A DNA stretch of 64,000 nucleotides, taken from NCBI GenBank assembly GCA_033239005.1, contig BSQZ01000014.1:3609501-3673500 (forward strand), read 5' to 3'. Shown here piece by piece: positions 36,501 through 48,500 of this stretch. Position numbers and translations under genes: made by a program. Source of the stretch: Lamellibrachia satsuma. Lineage: Eukaryota; Annelida; Polychaeta; Sabellida; Siboglinidae. The notes under the pieces are model-generated. The model made no database searches and was not told the origin of the DNA. It worked only from the letters and a program-made list of their open reading frames with translations. Positions within the stretch are counted from its first letter, which is position 1. Each line of letters opens with the position of its first letter.

Positions 36501-37420
36501 ACAGCACACAAAAACACTGCCTTTTTGATTTCAACATTTACATTACTTACAGATTTGGCTTTGTATATTGTCTGGCAAACTGTCACTACTACTAACCAAC
36601 ATAAAACATATTTTGATTACATTTTCTCCATTTAAAAACTCCCAGCAGTGATAGGAATAGATGAATGCTAATACAACAAATTACAGCCACCATTTTAGTA
36701 ATCGTGTTCTGGCCATACCTACAGCGTATCACAAGTGTGATATGTCAATATGGTAGCTAAAGCCGTACGGTTACGATGTGCAATTTTACACTACATGTCC
36801 ATTAATACATATTGAAGCCGACATCCGATTTTAATTTGTCCAATGTTTCTATCACAATCACTAAGTTACATCGACAAAAGAAGCATACTTGTGGACAAAT
36901 ATATGGCCAAGACGATCTCTCGGTGGTAACAAGGCAACCTCGGCAAGACGAGTTGTGGTCGTAATACCGCTAATGTACAATGCAATGAGCTAAAAATATA
37001 ATTTTTTTAGCCGTCTAAATATTACTACAACAGTCATTGTGTTTAATAGTTCCTCCGCACTTCATTTAGCACATCATGAATCAGGTCCAATGACGTTCAA
37101 ATAATATTATGTAGTGTGCGAATAGTCTACGTAATATGCAATCGGCTTCAAAAAGTGCATATTTTGCTATAATCGTCAAAAGAATTCCCTTTGATCGTTA
37201 CATCAGGTAACCTGTAGAGTACGAACAGTTTTGTGTCATAATAATAGCCAGATCACTTCTGTTTCTTTTCATCAAATTTGTATCAGACCCGGTACAAATT
37301 AATATTCACCCGATGCCGGTTTCATGAAAATTAAATAAAATTTTACAAATGATCCAGCATGTCGTAGTAGGTTCGAGTTTTTCGCGAAATGATTCTAAAA
37401 TGAAACGAGCGATTGAATTA
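33555..37420. other. stretch with no recognised gene
   Basis: AT-rich DNA with only short open frames. A strong CAG|gtaaga donor-like site occurs at 36322 on the plus strand, behind a hydrophobic frame I cannot place. Nothing here chains into a gene. Confidence 0.4.
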
Positions 37421-37422
37421 AT

Positions 37423-39393
37423 TTTATTTAATTGCGGAGGCAGTTTAAAGGCAAGTGGAGACGCGCAGCATACAAGACAAACCAAACATCGAACGGGGAC
37501 ATTATGTACAACTTGTGCCGAGGCTTGGGTCAAGGTCATCTCCAATGTGTCGGGTAACGAGTGCCAAGAAAACAGCAATCTACGTTGGTGCAACAATCAC
37601 AACGTGGACTCACCCTAGCTACTGCGACCACTAAACTGATCATCTTACGAAACCCAGCAGAGAATAGCAACGGATCTACGAATTCATCATTTTGTACAAG
37701 TTCTACGCAACTTCCTGCATCACTTGCAGTGCTAAGGACAATTTGTGTGGAACGATGGACTGGATAAATGTCAACAAATGGAACAATTTGATTAATAAGC
37801 CACTTCAACATGTTCAGCAGCAGCGAAGAACAATATTCACCAGAAATGTTAACATGTGAAACAAAGCAAATCGTCCGCACAGCACATGCGTTTCTGTTGG
37901 TGAATTCGATAAAGAGCACAACAATGTGGTGCACTATTCCTGAGGGTCCTTTGGCTGGACCTTTGCAAGATGAAAATTGCAAGATGAAAGGCACGCATTC
38001 GTACAAATTAATTGCGATCTTGGTAGTAAAGAACATTGAGGAAGCGACCACGGTACACTGAGTTGTCTACACTGACCCTGGGTGTCTAGCAGAAGGTTAG
38101 ACGCAGTGAATTGTAATGGCCAGCGAGTAGATTTCTAACAGACACTAGACTAATAACGCATGATCTGATAACGCATGATAGTGACGGACTAAAGGGAAAC
38201 CAAACTGATATGTCACTTGGAGGCAACATGGGACTGTCACGTTGGAGAAACATCACCCAAGTCACCAGATGACGTCATGGCAACGCGACAGCGATGACCA
38301 AATAGCCAACCATGCCCTTACCTTCTACACAACTGTACAGTACTTACTCCACTTCAAAGCGAGTACCTGTGGGCATGTCTATAAGCTGGCTGTCATTCTA
38401 CCTGCTCTTTGTGTGGACCCCCTTGTATTCACCCCACAATGATAATTAACCCACAGTCCTGAGGGTTCTCTGTCAGTGTCTAATGTGGACCATTAAGTAC
38501 GGGGTGATCAGTGTTTAAAGTGGACCATTAAGTACGGGATGATCAGTGTCTAAAGTGGACCATTAAGTACAGGATGATCAGTGTCTAATGTGGACCATTA
38601 AGTACCAGGTGATCAGTATCTAAAGTGGACCATTAAGTACAGGATGATCAGTGTCTAATGTGGACCATTAAGTACAGGATGATCAGTGTCTAATGTGGAC
38701 CATTAAGTACAGGATGATCAGTGTTAAATTTGGACCATTAAGTATAGGGTGATCAGTGTCTAATGTGGACCATTAAGTACAGGATGATCAGTGTTAAATT
38801 TGGACCATTAAGTACCGGGTGATCAGTGTCTAATGTTGACCATTAAGTACCGGGTGATCAGTGTCTAATGTTGACCATTAGGTGCAGGGTGATCAGTGTC
38901 TAATGTTGACCATTTGGTGCAGGGTGATCAGTGTCTAATATTGACCATTAGGTGCAGGGTGATCAGGGGCAAAAGCTACTGCAACATAGGCAACTGGACG
39001 AATTTAACTCTTGCATGATAGGAAGTGGACGTCTATGTGGAATGTGCTGCCACCTGTCGGGCAGTGGACACAGTACTTCTGCAATAATGCAGCCATCGAA
39101 CAGTGGCTGTAACATGGACAACTGAAGACTTGTGCTGACTACATCAGAACCAAAGCTATCAAACCCACGTGGCTGACTAGCCACCTATACGTGGAACACG
39201 GTCAGAATATAATCTCCAATTATTCACTTCTGCATGGCTAGCTTTCCCATCATGTTTACCGCTCACACCAATAAGGATGCAACCAAGTTCAACCAATCCG
39301 ATGAAGAAACTGTTGCTACACGTGATTCTGCCCCTCTATCATCTCCACGGCAACAACAGTGTCCTTCACCTTCATGCAATCTCTGTGTGACCT
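37423..39393 (-). other. probable ceramide synthase 3' UTR or flank
   Basis: The nearest good minus-strand AATAAA below the stop codon is at 37423-37428, implying a UTR near 2 kb. It contains the 35-bp minisatellite (38485-38965) and, at 38051-37536, a 171-codon minus-strand open frame that I cannot identify. That frame could be a separate small gene or chance. Confidence 0.35.
38485..38965. repeat. 35-bp minisatellite, about 14 copies
   Basis: The unit is gtggaccattaagtacagg followed by atgatcagtgtctaat, with a strict 35-base step (38485, 38520, 38555, 38590...). Variants such as ttgaccattaggtgcag cluster at the high end, showing directional drift. Confidence 0.95.
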
Positions 39394-39591
39394 CTACTTG
39401 GCCTTTTTCCTGCTGGGCCTGCTGTGCGGACCATCATTTGTGCCGTTCTTGAGATTGTTATTCGCAATGTTGTTGGTTACAGTGTGTTGTCTATTCCCAA
39501 AACCCGATCCCGACTTCTCGATCTCGGTTCTGTCTTCCTCCGATTCAGAACTAGAATCAGGCTCCGTGTCACTTCGCTCATCTTTGTCCAC
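39394..39591 (-). CDS. CERS: ceramide synthase last coding exon (acidic cytosolic tail)
   Basis: Acceptor gtaatccag, then [12 protein letters not shown], an S/E-rich stretch, an asparagine-rich segment and RPSRKKAK before TAG. It starts in phase 0, matching the phase-0 ends of both alternative upstream exons. The DxRSD plus acidic serine block is typical of CerS2, 5 and 6, where it is phosphorylated by casein kinase 2. Confidence 0.9.
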   Translation of the reverse strand: MDKDERSDTEPDSSSESEEDRTEIEKSGSGFGNRQHTVTNNIANNNLKNGTNDGPHSRPSRKKAK

Positions 39592-39781
39592 CTGGATTAC
39601 GACACAACAGACAGCTGTGAACACGGGAACAACAACGCCTCCAGTCACAGGTTAACGTACTAATAGTATATTAATTATATATACAATAATAAATTGTGTA
39701 TATTTTATATAATAATAAATTGTACACAATTTATTATTATATAAAATTTATATACATATATATATACATATATATATATAC

Positions 39782-39826
<45 letters not shown>

Positions 39827-39829
39827 TAG

Positions 39830-39898
<69 letters not shown>

Positions 39899-41281
39899 AA
39901 AATAGATCCTTTGCAAGTTTAAGTTATTATTTTGAATATCCAATCATTACATTACATTAGAATGTAATTGGAAAACATAATTTAAAATATATTATATTAA
40001 CTGTAATTACATATATTTGTTGTTAGGATACAAACATTATGTTAGCACAGTAAAATAATTAACTAAATTTCTCTAGATTAATTAACAATCGTCATAGAAC
40101 TTCAAACTTAATCACTAATCAGATGACATAAACAAATATGACAACACAACAGTGGGGCTTAAACAAAACAACACAATAAACAAACTTGTTAGCAAAACCC
40201 AACTGCATTTTCCATGCACAAAGTTGAACCAAATGCTACTAACATAGCCTTCAATGCTGTAAGTTTTTCACAGCAATAGTTAACGAATGATAAAATGCTA
40301 ATAATTTCTGTTGAAGGTGACGTAGTAGCACTTGGTGTTGGTTAGTAAGCAGCGTCAAGTAGACAGACAGCAGGCAGTGAGTGGGTGCATTTATTCATCC
40401 AGCAAACAGATCTACGCATGCAGGACTCCACAGAGAGGAGTTATCTACCACATGGCAATGGTACTCTACACAGCAGTAAGATCTGGCTTCACTACCACAT
40501 GGCAATGGAACTCTACACAGCAGTAAGATCTGGCTTCACTACCCCAGCATTCACATACTCCATCATCTTGTGTTAACACAACAAGGCATGTTTGAACACT
40601 CTTGTGTATCTACAGTACAATTTCAATAAATTGAACTTTGATAACTCGAACCGGGAGCCTGGTCCCTCCAGGAAGAACAGCCTTGTGTACACGACTTAAC
40701 ATGGATAACTTTTAAGTGTTTTCCCAATCCCTCCGACCTCAAGTTAAAGAGAATGTACAATTCTTATTTACTGATTTTGAGCGAATTGGGTGTTTCGTAT
40801 AATTAAAATGTCCCAATTGCCTAAATTCTTAAAGTATGCATAAATCAACACTGTTATACTTCATGTTTTAAACATTGGATTGTTGCAGCACATTTACCAT
40901 CATAAATGTGAAATTTACACATCAATAAATCATCCAATGAGTCATCCAATAAATCATCCAATGAAAAACACCTTTAAATGTGAAAATGTACTGGTCTTTC
41001 AATAATTAATGTGATATATGTCATAAAAGTTGCATGTTTTATTTCATTGGCAAATCGGGTATAAAATTTTTTTTTAAAAGTAAATCACGATAACAACATG
41101 TTTTGTATGCATATTAGTTTTAGTAACAGTACAAATGACACATTTCTACCTAAGAAATGTTGTGTGAAGACATACTGGAAATATTGTATCATAAGCTCAT
41201 TGGGCAGGTTTTTTGTTGTTGACTAGACCCAATAAAATGTTGTGTATCTGGTACACATAAGAATTAGTGAAGACCATGCAT

Positions 41282-41312
<31 letters not shown>

Positions 41313-42015
41313 CATTCCTGGTATAGAGTGACAACAGCTGACAGGTTGGTTGATGTCCTTCAGTTATTCTCTTCACATGATAAATGTATTCTTACTATTA
41401 TCTTTTCCTACAAATCACCAGTTTTGGGATCACTGAAGCACCAGCAGGGAAGAAGAGTATCCATAGCATTGGAAAACACGAGAACAAGGACAATCAAGTA
41501 AAACAATAAGGCATGAGAAAGCCAAGTGAGATGGCCTCCAGTGCCAAGAGACACTTTCCCTGATTCAAGTCAAGCTCGGAGAGAACTATCTACTGAACAA
41601 ACTAAACAATGTCTGTCTGTTGGTCTGTCTGTCTGTCTGTCCGTCTGTCACACAAACATGATGTATACCCATGTTCTATCACCTTTATTTGCTTCCTAAT
41701 GTTTGACCAACCAAACTTTATGTTGTAACACTATAAACATGATTTCACATACATGGCAACTGTTACATCCATAACTATTCATCACATAACAACTAACTAC
41801 CTTGTAGCAATATTGCAATAAATTTTTTTATCAGATCGTCAACATTTTAAAAAAATGTCGTAGCCCAATTCTATATGTATATATGTATGTATGTTTGTGT
41901 GTGTGTGTATATATATATAATATATATTGTATATATATATATAATATATATTGTATATATATATAATATATATATATATCATATATATAATATATATATT
42001 ATATATATATATATT

Positions 42016-42068
<53 letters not shown>

Positions 42069-42330
42069 ACATGAGTAAATGTGGCATTTGATGCAAAAAA
42101 AATCAGTTGACGCATTATAACAAAATGCAATTCTACATTAATTGATGGTTATATTTTATGCTTTTTACCATGGATATAAAATTAGTTCAATAATTTTACA
42201 TTTAATTTCAGATAGATAACATTTTACAACTCTTTACTCACAATGGTGAGATATATGATACATTCCCTTTACTCACTTCCTTTATAGTGTTTTGTGACTT
42301 GGAAATTCTACTATTCATGCACTACATATC

Positions 42331-42400
<70 letters not shown>

Positions 42401-42465
42401 TATATATACATATATATACTACATATCTGAATATATATGTATATATACATACATACATACACATA

Positions 42466-42542
<77 letters not shown>

Positions 42543-45500
42543 ATATATATATATATATAATATATATATGTGTATGTGTGTATGTATGTATGTATGTATG
42601 TATATATACATATATATTCGGATATGTAGTATATATATACATATATACATACATATATGTATATGTGTATATATACATATAGATGTTCAGATATGTAATG
42701 TGTCAATAATTTAAATCATATATATGTTACAGTCAATCTGCGTAATCATTCATTTCGCGTAATGACTGACATGTTTAGGCATTACACGAAATGACTGTTT
42801 CACTCAGGCATTTAGCGAAATGACTGAAAATTCCAGTCATTACGTGAAATAACTGGAAAAAAGGCACTGTTATTACACAGTTTGACTGGTGGCCATTTCA
42901 GTCATACTGTGTAATAACAATTTGTGCACTTTTGTCATTATATGTTGTTCCAATGTTAATTGTGTGTTAATGTCAGCTTTCACAATTCTTCAGACATTCA
43001 CATTACTCAAGTAGATAAACAAAGTGAATAAATATTTGCTATATATTTGCAAATAACAACATTTTGCTAATAATTTATCCCTCTCTGGGCACAAGATTCT
43101 GACACTTTGATTGATAGCTATCTCACTAGTGTTCTCTGATTTGATGGACAGGTAATGGATGACCCAACCATTCTCCAACTGGGAATGCCAATTGCCTAAC
43201 AATGGTGACTGTCTCAATTGGCTATTGTGCATTGCTTCTCCCTATAAAAAAGAACACAATCAGTAGGTGTTAATCACTCGCCTCTTGGCATAACTATCAC
43301 AGTGGCACAGGATAATTACGAAGTACAATTTAAGGAAGAACTTTACAACTCCCAAAGTGGAATATTTCAACACTATAGAACAACTCAAGCTTGCAGCAAC
43401 TAATGAATCTTCGCAGTCATGTCATAGATATACTACATACTCAGCAAGAACCAATTTAATTTTTATTTGTAGTTTCTTATGCTGAACATTGTTTCTTGAT
43501 TTTAAGTGTGATAAATTAACCAGACATTTCACAATTTGAGGACTAGATAGTAGTCCATTTAATCAATGCAAATATTCCAATCTATAATAAATGAGGTATG
43601 GGTGGAAAAATAGTTAAATAATCTTCCAAATGTGACATAGGTAACATGTAATTATGCAGTAATGACATCATACCAGAATTTTTTCATAGAAACTTAATAT
43701 CAGACAAATGCAATTCTGGTGGCATGCATAACATAATGTGGTTTCATTTTTATTTTGTAATGGTGAAATTTCACACCTTCATTCATTGATCTGCACATTG
43801 AAGCCACAGGGGTAATTCCCTTCTAAGGTTTTTTTAGTAAGAAGCATCGAGTTAATATCCACCACAGTTGTATTGGATACCAATTTAAGCCTTAATCCAT
43901 TCTCTGTTAAATTCTTCATCTCTATGTAAACCAGGAAGTCCACAAAATGAAAGAAAATGCAGAAATGAAAACCGTCAATACTGTCTCACAAAAGTCGAGA
44001 AGTACTTTCATGATTTGTCACATTAAGCTGTGCAAACAAATTAATTTAAAAGGGAAGTTAAACCAATTGTTAAATTTGCTATAAAAGACACATTGATAAA
44101 CATCATGATTATGAATATATTACAATTACAATATATTACAATATATATTTTCTTCTCACCACTCTGGTTTAGGTAGTTTATAATTAAAACTGGAAAATAA
44201 TTTTTATTTGCTGTTATATTTCGCAGGTATCAAAATTTTAAATGCAGTGATATCGAGAAGTTGATAAAGAAACGAAATACACAGTGATGCACACTGAAAA
44301 CAGAAGTGATAGGATAAAATGTCTTGAACCTCTGAAATCAAAAGGACAATGTTGTAATTGATACTTCACAGTGTTTGCTCTGGGTATAGCAACACAAAGC
44401 GTACCTAGGGGGACTGGGGCATTGCGCCTCGTAATAAGAATAATTTGATGATAAGTGTAACTTCAATTCCTGGTGTTCTTAACGATCCAAAGTGAACCCG
44501 AACAATAATCTTAGCCAACTGACAGTCACCATTGTTAGCCAAAATATTTTTGAGTGTGAGAAATAGATAGCTGCTAGGTGGCAATTTCTGAAAATATCTG
44601 GCTAGGTAGATGAAAAAACAGCAAGTTTGCCCACATCAGTTGTCATTAATCAGGGCAAAACACTGTTTCAGTTATTACGCAAAATGTCTGCACCTCTTAT
44701 CCAGTAATTTCACGTAATGACTGAAAATGTCAGTCATTTCGCGAAATGTCCGAGTGAAACAGTAATTTCGCGTAATGCGTAAACATGTCAGTCATTACGT
44801 GAAATGACTGGTTACACAGGTTGACTGTAACACATATATCTTACCCAATCTTTTCTCCCTCTTTTATTAAACCGACTAAAGGGTGTACACATGACTTAAA
44901 CTATTCATGCATTACATATCTGAATATCAACAAACCTGATCTGCAATTGGCAAGATCAATTGAGATTAACCGGAACGTTAATTTCAGTTGATAATTATTA
45001 AGTTACAGGAAGATGACCGATTTAAAATTAATCAGCTACGATTAACACAACATTAATTACAACATGTTGAAATAGAAGCATTGTACAATATAAATAATTT
45101 ACTATCATCTGCACATATGGCTGCACATGTTTATACATTGTAAATATAAATAAATAAAAGTCTTGATACTGACAAAATGGAAGTAGCACAGAATTTGGCA
45201 CATTTAACAAGAGATGCCATCGACTAGAACCAGCTCCAGATGTCAAACAGACAACAAAGACATCAGCTTATTGAAAGTACAAACAATGTTATCTATGTGT
45301 AGCCTACCCTGATCAGATATCTGTAAATTTAGTTTTTAAACATATTTACACTGGTAACATTTACATAATCAGTAGATAATTTGCTCCATTATTTGTCACT
45401 TTCAACCGCCACGTACACACACAGAACATCAGTGAAGAGTTGAATCTATGAATGTACAAACATAACAGTAAACCTCCATAGCTCAAGAAATATCTTTCCC

Positions 45501-48500
45501 AAAATTACCGAGTCGTTCTCAAGAAGTAGCTCCCACCCAAATGTCCTTACACAGAACCATAACAAGATTGTGACTAAATGGTATTTGACATGGTCTTTAC
45601 ACATCAAGAAACTTTGTGATTTCTTTCTGAACAACAACAACTTGCTCTGCGTTCATCGACAGGCTGAGTCGGTCGAAAGATATGGAAAGAACAAAAAAGT
45701 TTCTTAAAACTTACCATGTAAAATATCACATCCGTAAACTGGAAAATCAATCTATTCAAAGATTAAATGGTGACTATTGTTGTCTGTGATGTACAGAAGA
45801 AGATCACACACGCAAATCTGTCACTACGGCATAGATGAATGTTCCGCACTGCAGCCACCACCAAGCAGCGGGGGGGGGTTAAATATGCTAGCGGAGGGGG
45901 TTATATATACTAGCCTATACAACAGGGACTGTTGGCTTGTATGAGGCAGGGCTATATGCTAAGGAACAGGAATAAGAGCGATACTTGGATGAAGGTCAGC
46001 AGGAAAGAACAGAACGATACAAGGTACACCAACTACGGGACAACATCAGCTGAAGCGGGGTGGTTTCACTATAAGCAGAGTGGCCATCAATAGCAAGGCT
46101 CTCGAATGGTCACTCACTCACTGACCATCACATCATATCCCCTTGACCAGCTAACAACACACAATACTTGTGGAGTTTTCTCTCGCGTATGCGTCCGACT
46201 GTTTGCCTTATGGTCTTACAAACATGCGGTGCAAATTGACAATAAAAAATTTTTTAAGACACCTTGCAGATGGATCACTGCACTGGAGAATGCCATTGAT
46301 CCTGTGTGAGTGCGAACATACGTGGGAAAACAACACAACCTGGTTAGGTGTTAGTCAATTCACAAACAACGTGTGCCGAGGCGTATGTACTTTTTACTAC
46401 CTCTGTCAAATTAAGCAAGTCGCACTCAAACTTTTCTGATTTCCAGGGTGCATCACAAACCAGTTAGTTTGTTAATAATACTACAGCTAGAAACCAGTAA
46501 CGTGAGCCTTCTACTGATATCGCCATGACAACCGTGTTATGTTTGCACGCAGAGCCACATCAGCATCACTTGTCTGGGTTTTGTCACCACTAAAGGTCCG
46601 TATTCAATTCGCTCCCGGTCACAACCACTAGACAACAACTTTGCCTCCAAATGTAGAGCTCATTCACTTGCTCGGAGTGCCACCTGGTGGTTGTGACTGG
46701 CGATCTCAAATGTGTACAGCTAAACGATTGGAAGATGAGCCTATATAAGAGAGCGGTACGAGCTAGCAGGTGGGAATGTTCACCTTTCCCTTGTTTACGA
46801 ATCCTTTCATCGCACGCATAATCATAATGAACCAAAGGATGTGCAGGATCTGTAGAAGCAGAAGCACGCTGTGGCATGCATACAGGCCTAGAAATCCACC
46901 GACCCGTGCCGTACAGTCCACTATGGAAGGCTTGAGGATCCTGTGAACAGACACGACTGGTTTAAACACATCTACATCTACGTCCCCACACGTGCTCCCA
47001 AACATACACTGTCCCAGCAGTGACACTCCGGTGTCGCTCTGCGGACGTCCATGCTGCCAAACTTGACCAGTGGCTGAAGACACATTTCTGTTGACTTTGT
47101 TTTGTTTTACAAAGATCAGAACAAAATGGCGTGGTCATCTTCTATGTTCAATTAACCAGAACGTCTGACAGCTTGAATGTGCAGCACTCAGTGAGGTGTG
47201 AAAGAGAGGGAAGGATGGAAACGGAGCGGGATAAAGCAGGGTGGTGGTGTGCCAGCAAGCTATGTACACAAGGATTGGCAAGTGGTGAAATGAGTGACAG
47301 AAAGGGACAGAGAACAGACCCAGGACAGGCCAGTCTGCTGCCATGGCCCTGGATGTCATTGCATCAGAGCAAGAACACAGAACACTTGGCCCTGCTGCCT
47401 GATCTAAGGGTTGTTTTACCTGGAACACTAAGATGTAAAACATACTGATTGGACTGTCAGTTTGCCTGAATATTTCAGCTGCTAGGTAACAGGAACAGTT
47501 GGTCCTTGTTGATCAGTAAGTTCCTATTACTCATGGTGATATCAGCACCACAGAATCATCATTGCAGTATGCAACTACACAAGACTTGTTCCCAAATTCC
47601 ATTAGATGTTGACAGAAGAAACTGTATCAATTAGATGCAGAACTGGAAAAATATACATATTTAGGTCAGGCAACAGGGTGGGAAGTTTACACAGAGATAG
47701 ATGTCTTTAGCAAGATCAGTCAAGCAGAACATGTCAGGAGACCTGCACCAGTGACTGTGACTTGGCAGAAGACTGCAGTGCATTAGCCGGAGCCAGACAG
47801 CACTACAGCACAAGCTCAGGATTATAGGGGCAACAGACAGCAACTGTCTTCAGGTGCCACTACCCTACGACTTTGTGTTCATGCTATATTCACCCAACCA
47901 TGAAACTATGTAAACATCTAATGTAATATTGTACTTTACCCTGACTATCTACCTTGTGTATCTTGCATATAAATACTCATAACTTTCTAGTACTGAAGTC
48001 ATAAAGTTACAAAGAAAGCAATGCGGCAGTATTCGCAGGTAACTTCGGAAGTAGAGTAGATGGTCATTTCAAGGGAAACAGAAGAAAGGAGAGTTGGTGG
48101 AGAGTGAGACATGATTCACAGCAGTAACATCCATCATTTGTGAAGGAGGTGTCTCACTCGTACAGTGCCAGAGAGAGAGAGGGATGTACACACAAGGTTG
48201 TCAGTAGAGAAACACACATGGATCCAACAGAGCCTAAATAAGCAAATGGAAAAATGACTTAGAGAGGAAAGAAAGAGGGAGAGAGAGGGGAGACTGACAG
48301 ACAGGGTGAGAGGGATGGAAAGATGGGGAGAGGGAGTGAAGGAGAGAGAGGGGAGGTATAGGGAGGGTGAAAGGGAGGGAGAAAGAGGGTGTGAGAGGGA
48401 GGGGAGAGAAGCAGAAAGAAGAGAACATTTTGTCAACGACAAGCAAGAAAACAGACTGATGAATGGTGATCACTACAGAATGTTGATAACAAACCAGCAA

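Noticed and set aside
39696..42714. Several Tyr-Ile repeat frames on both strands
   Set aside because: Artefacts of (TA)n and (TACA)n microsatellites.
46106..46439. Overlapping plus-strand frames near 46.2 kb
   Set aside because: Short, overlapping in two frames, no family resemblance, and inside the ceramide synthase last intron.
48134..48500. Ser/Pro/Leu-rich minus-strand frames
   Set aside because: Translation of the purine-rich tract.
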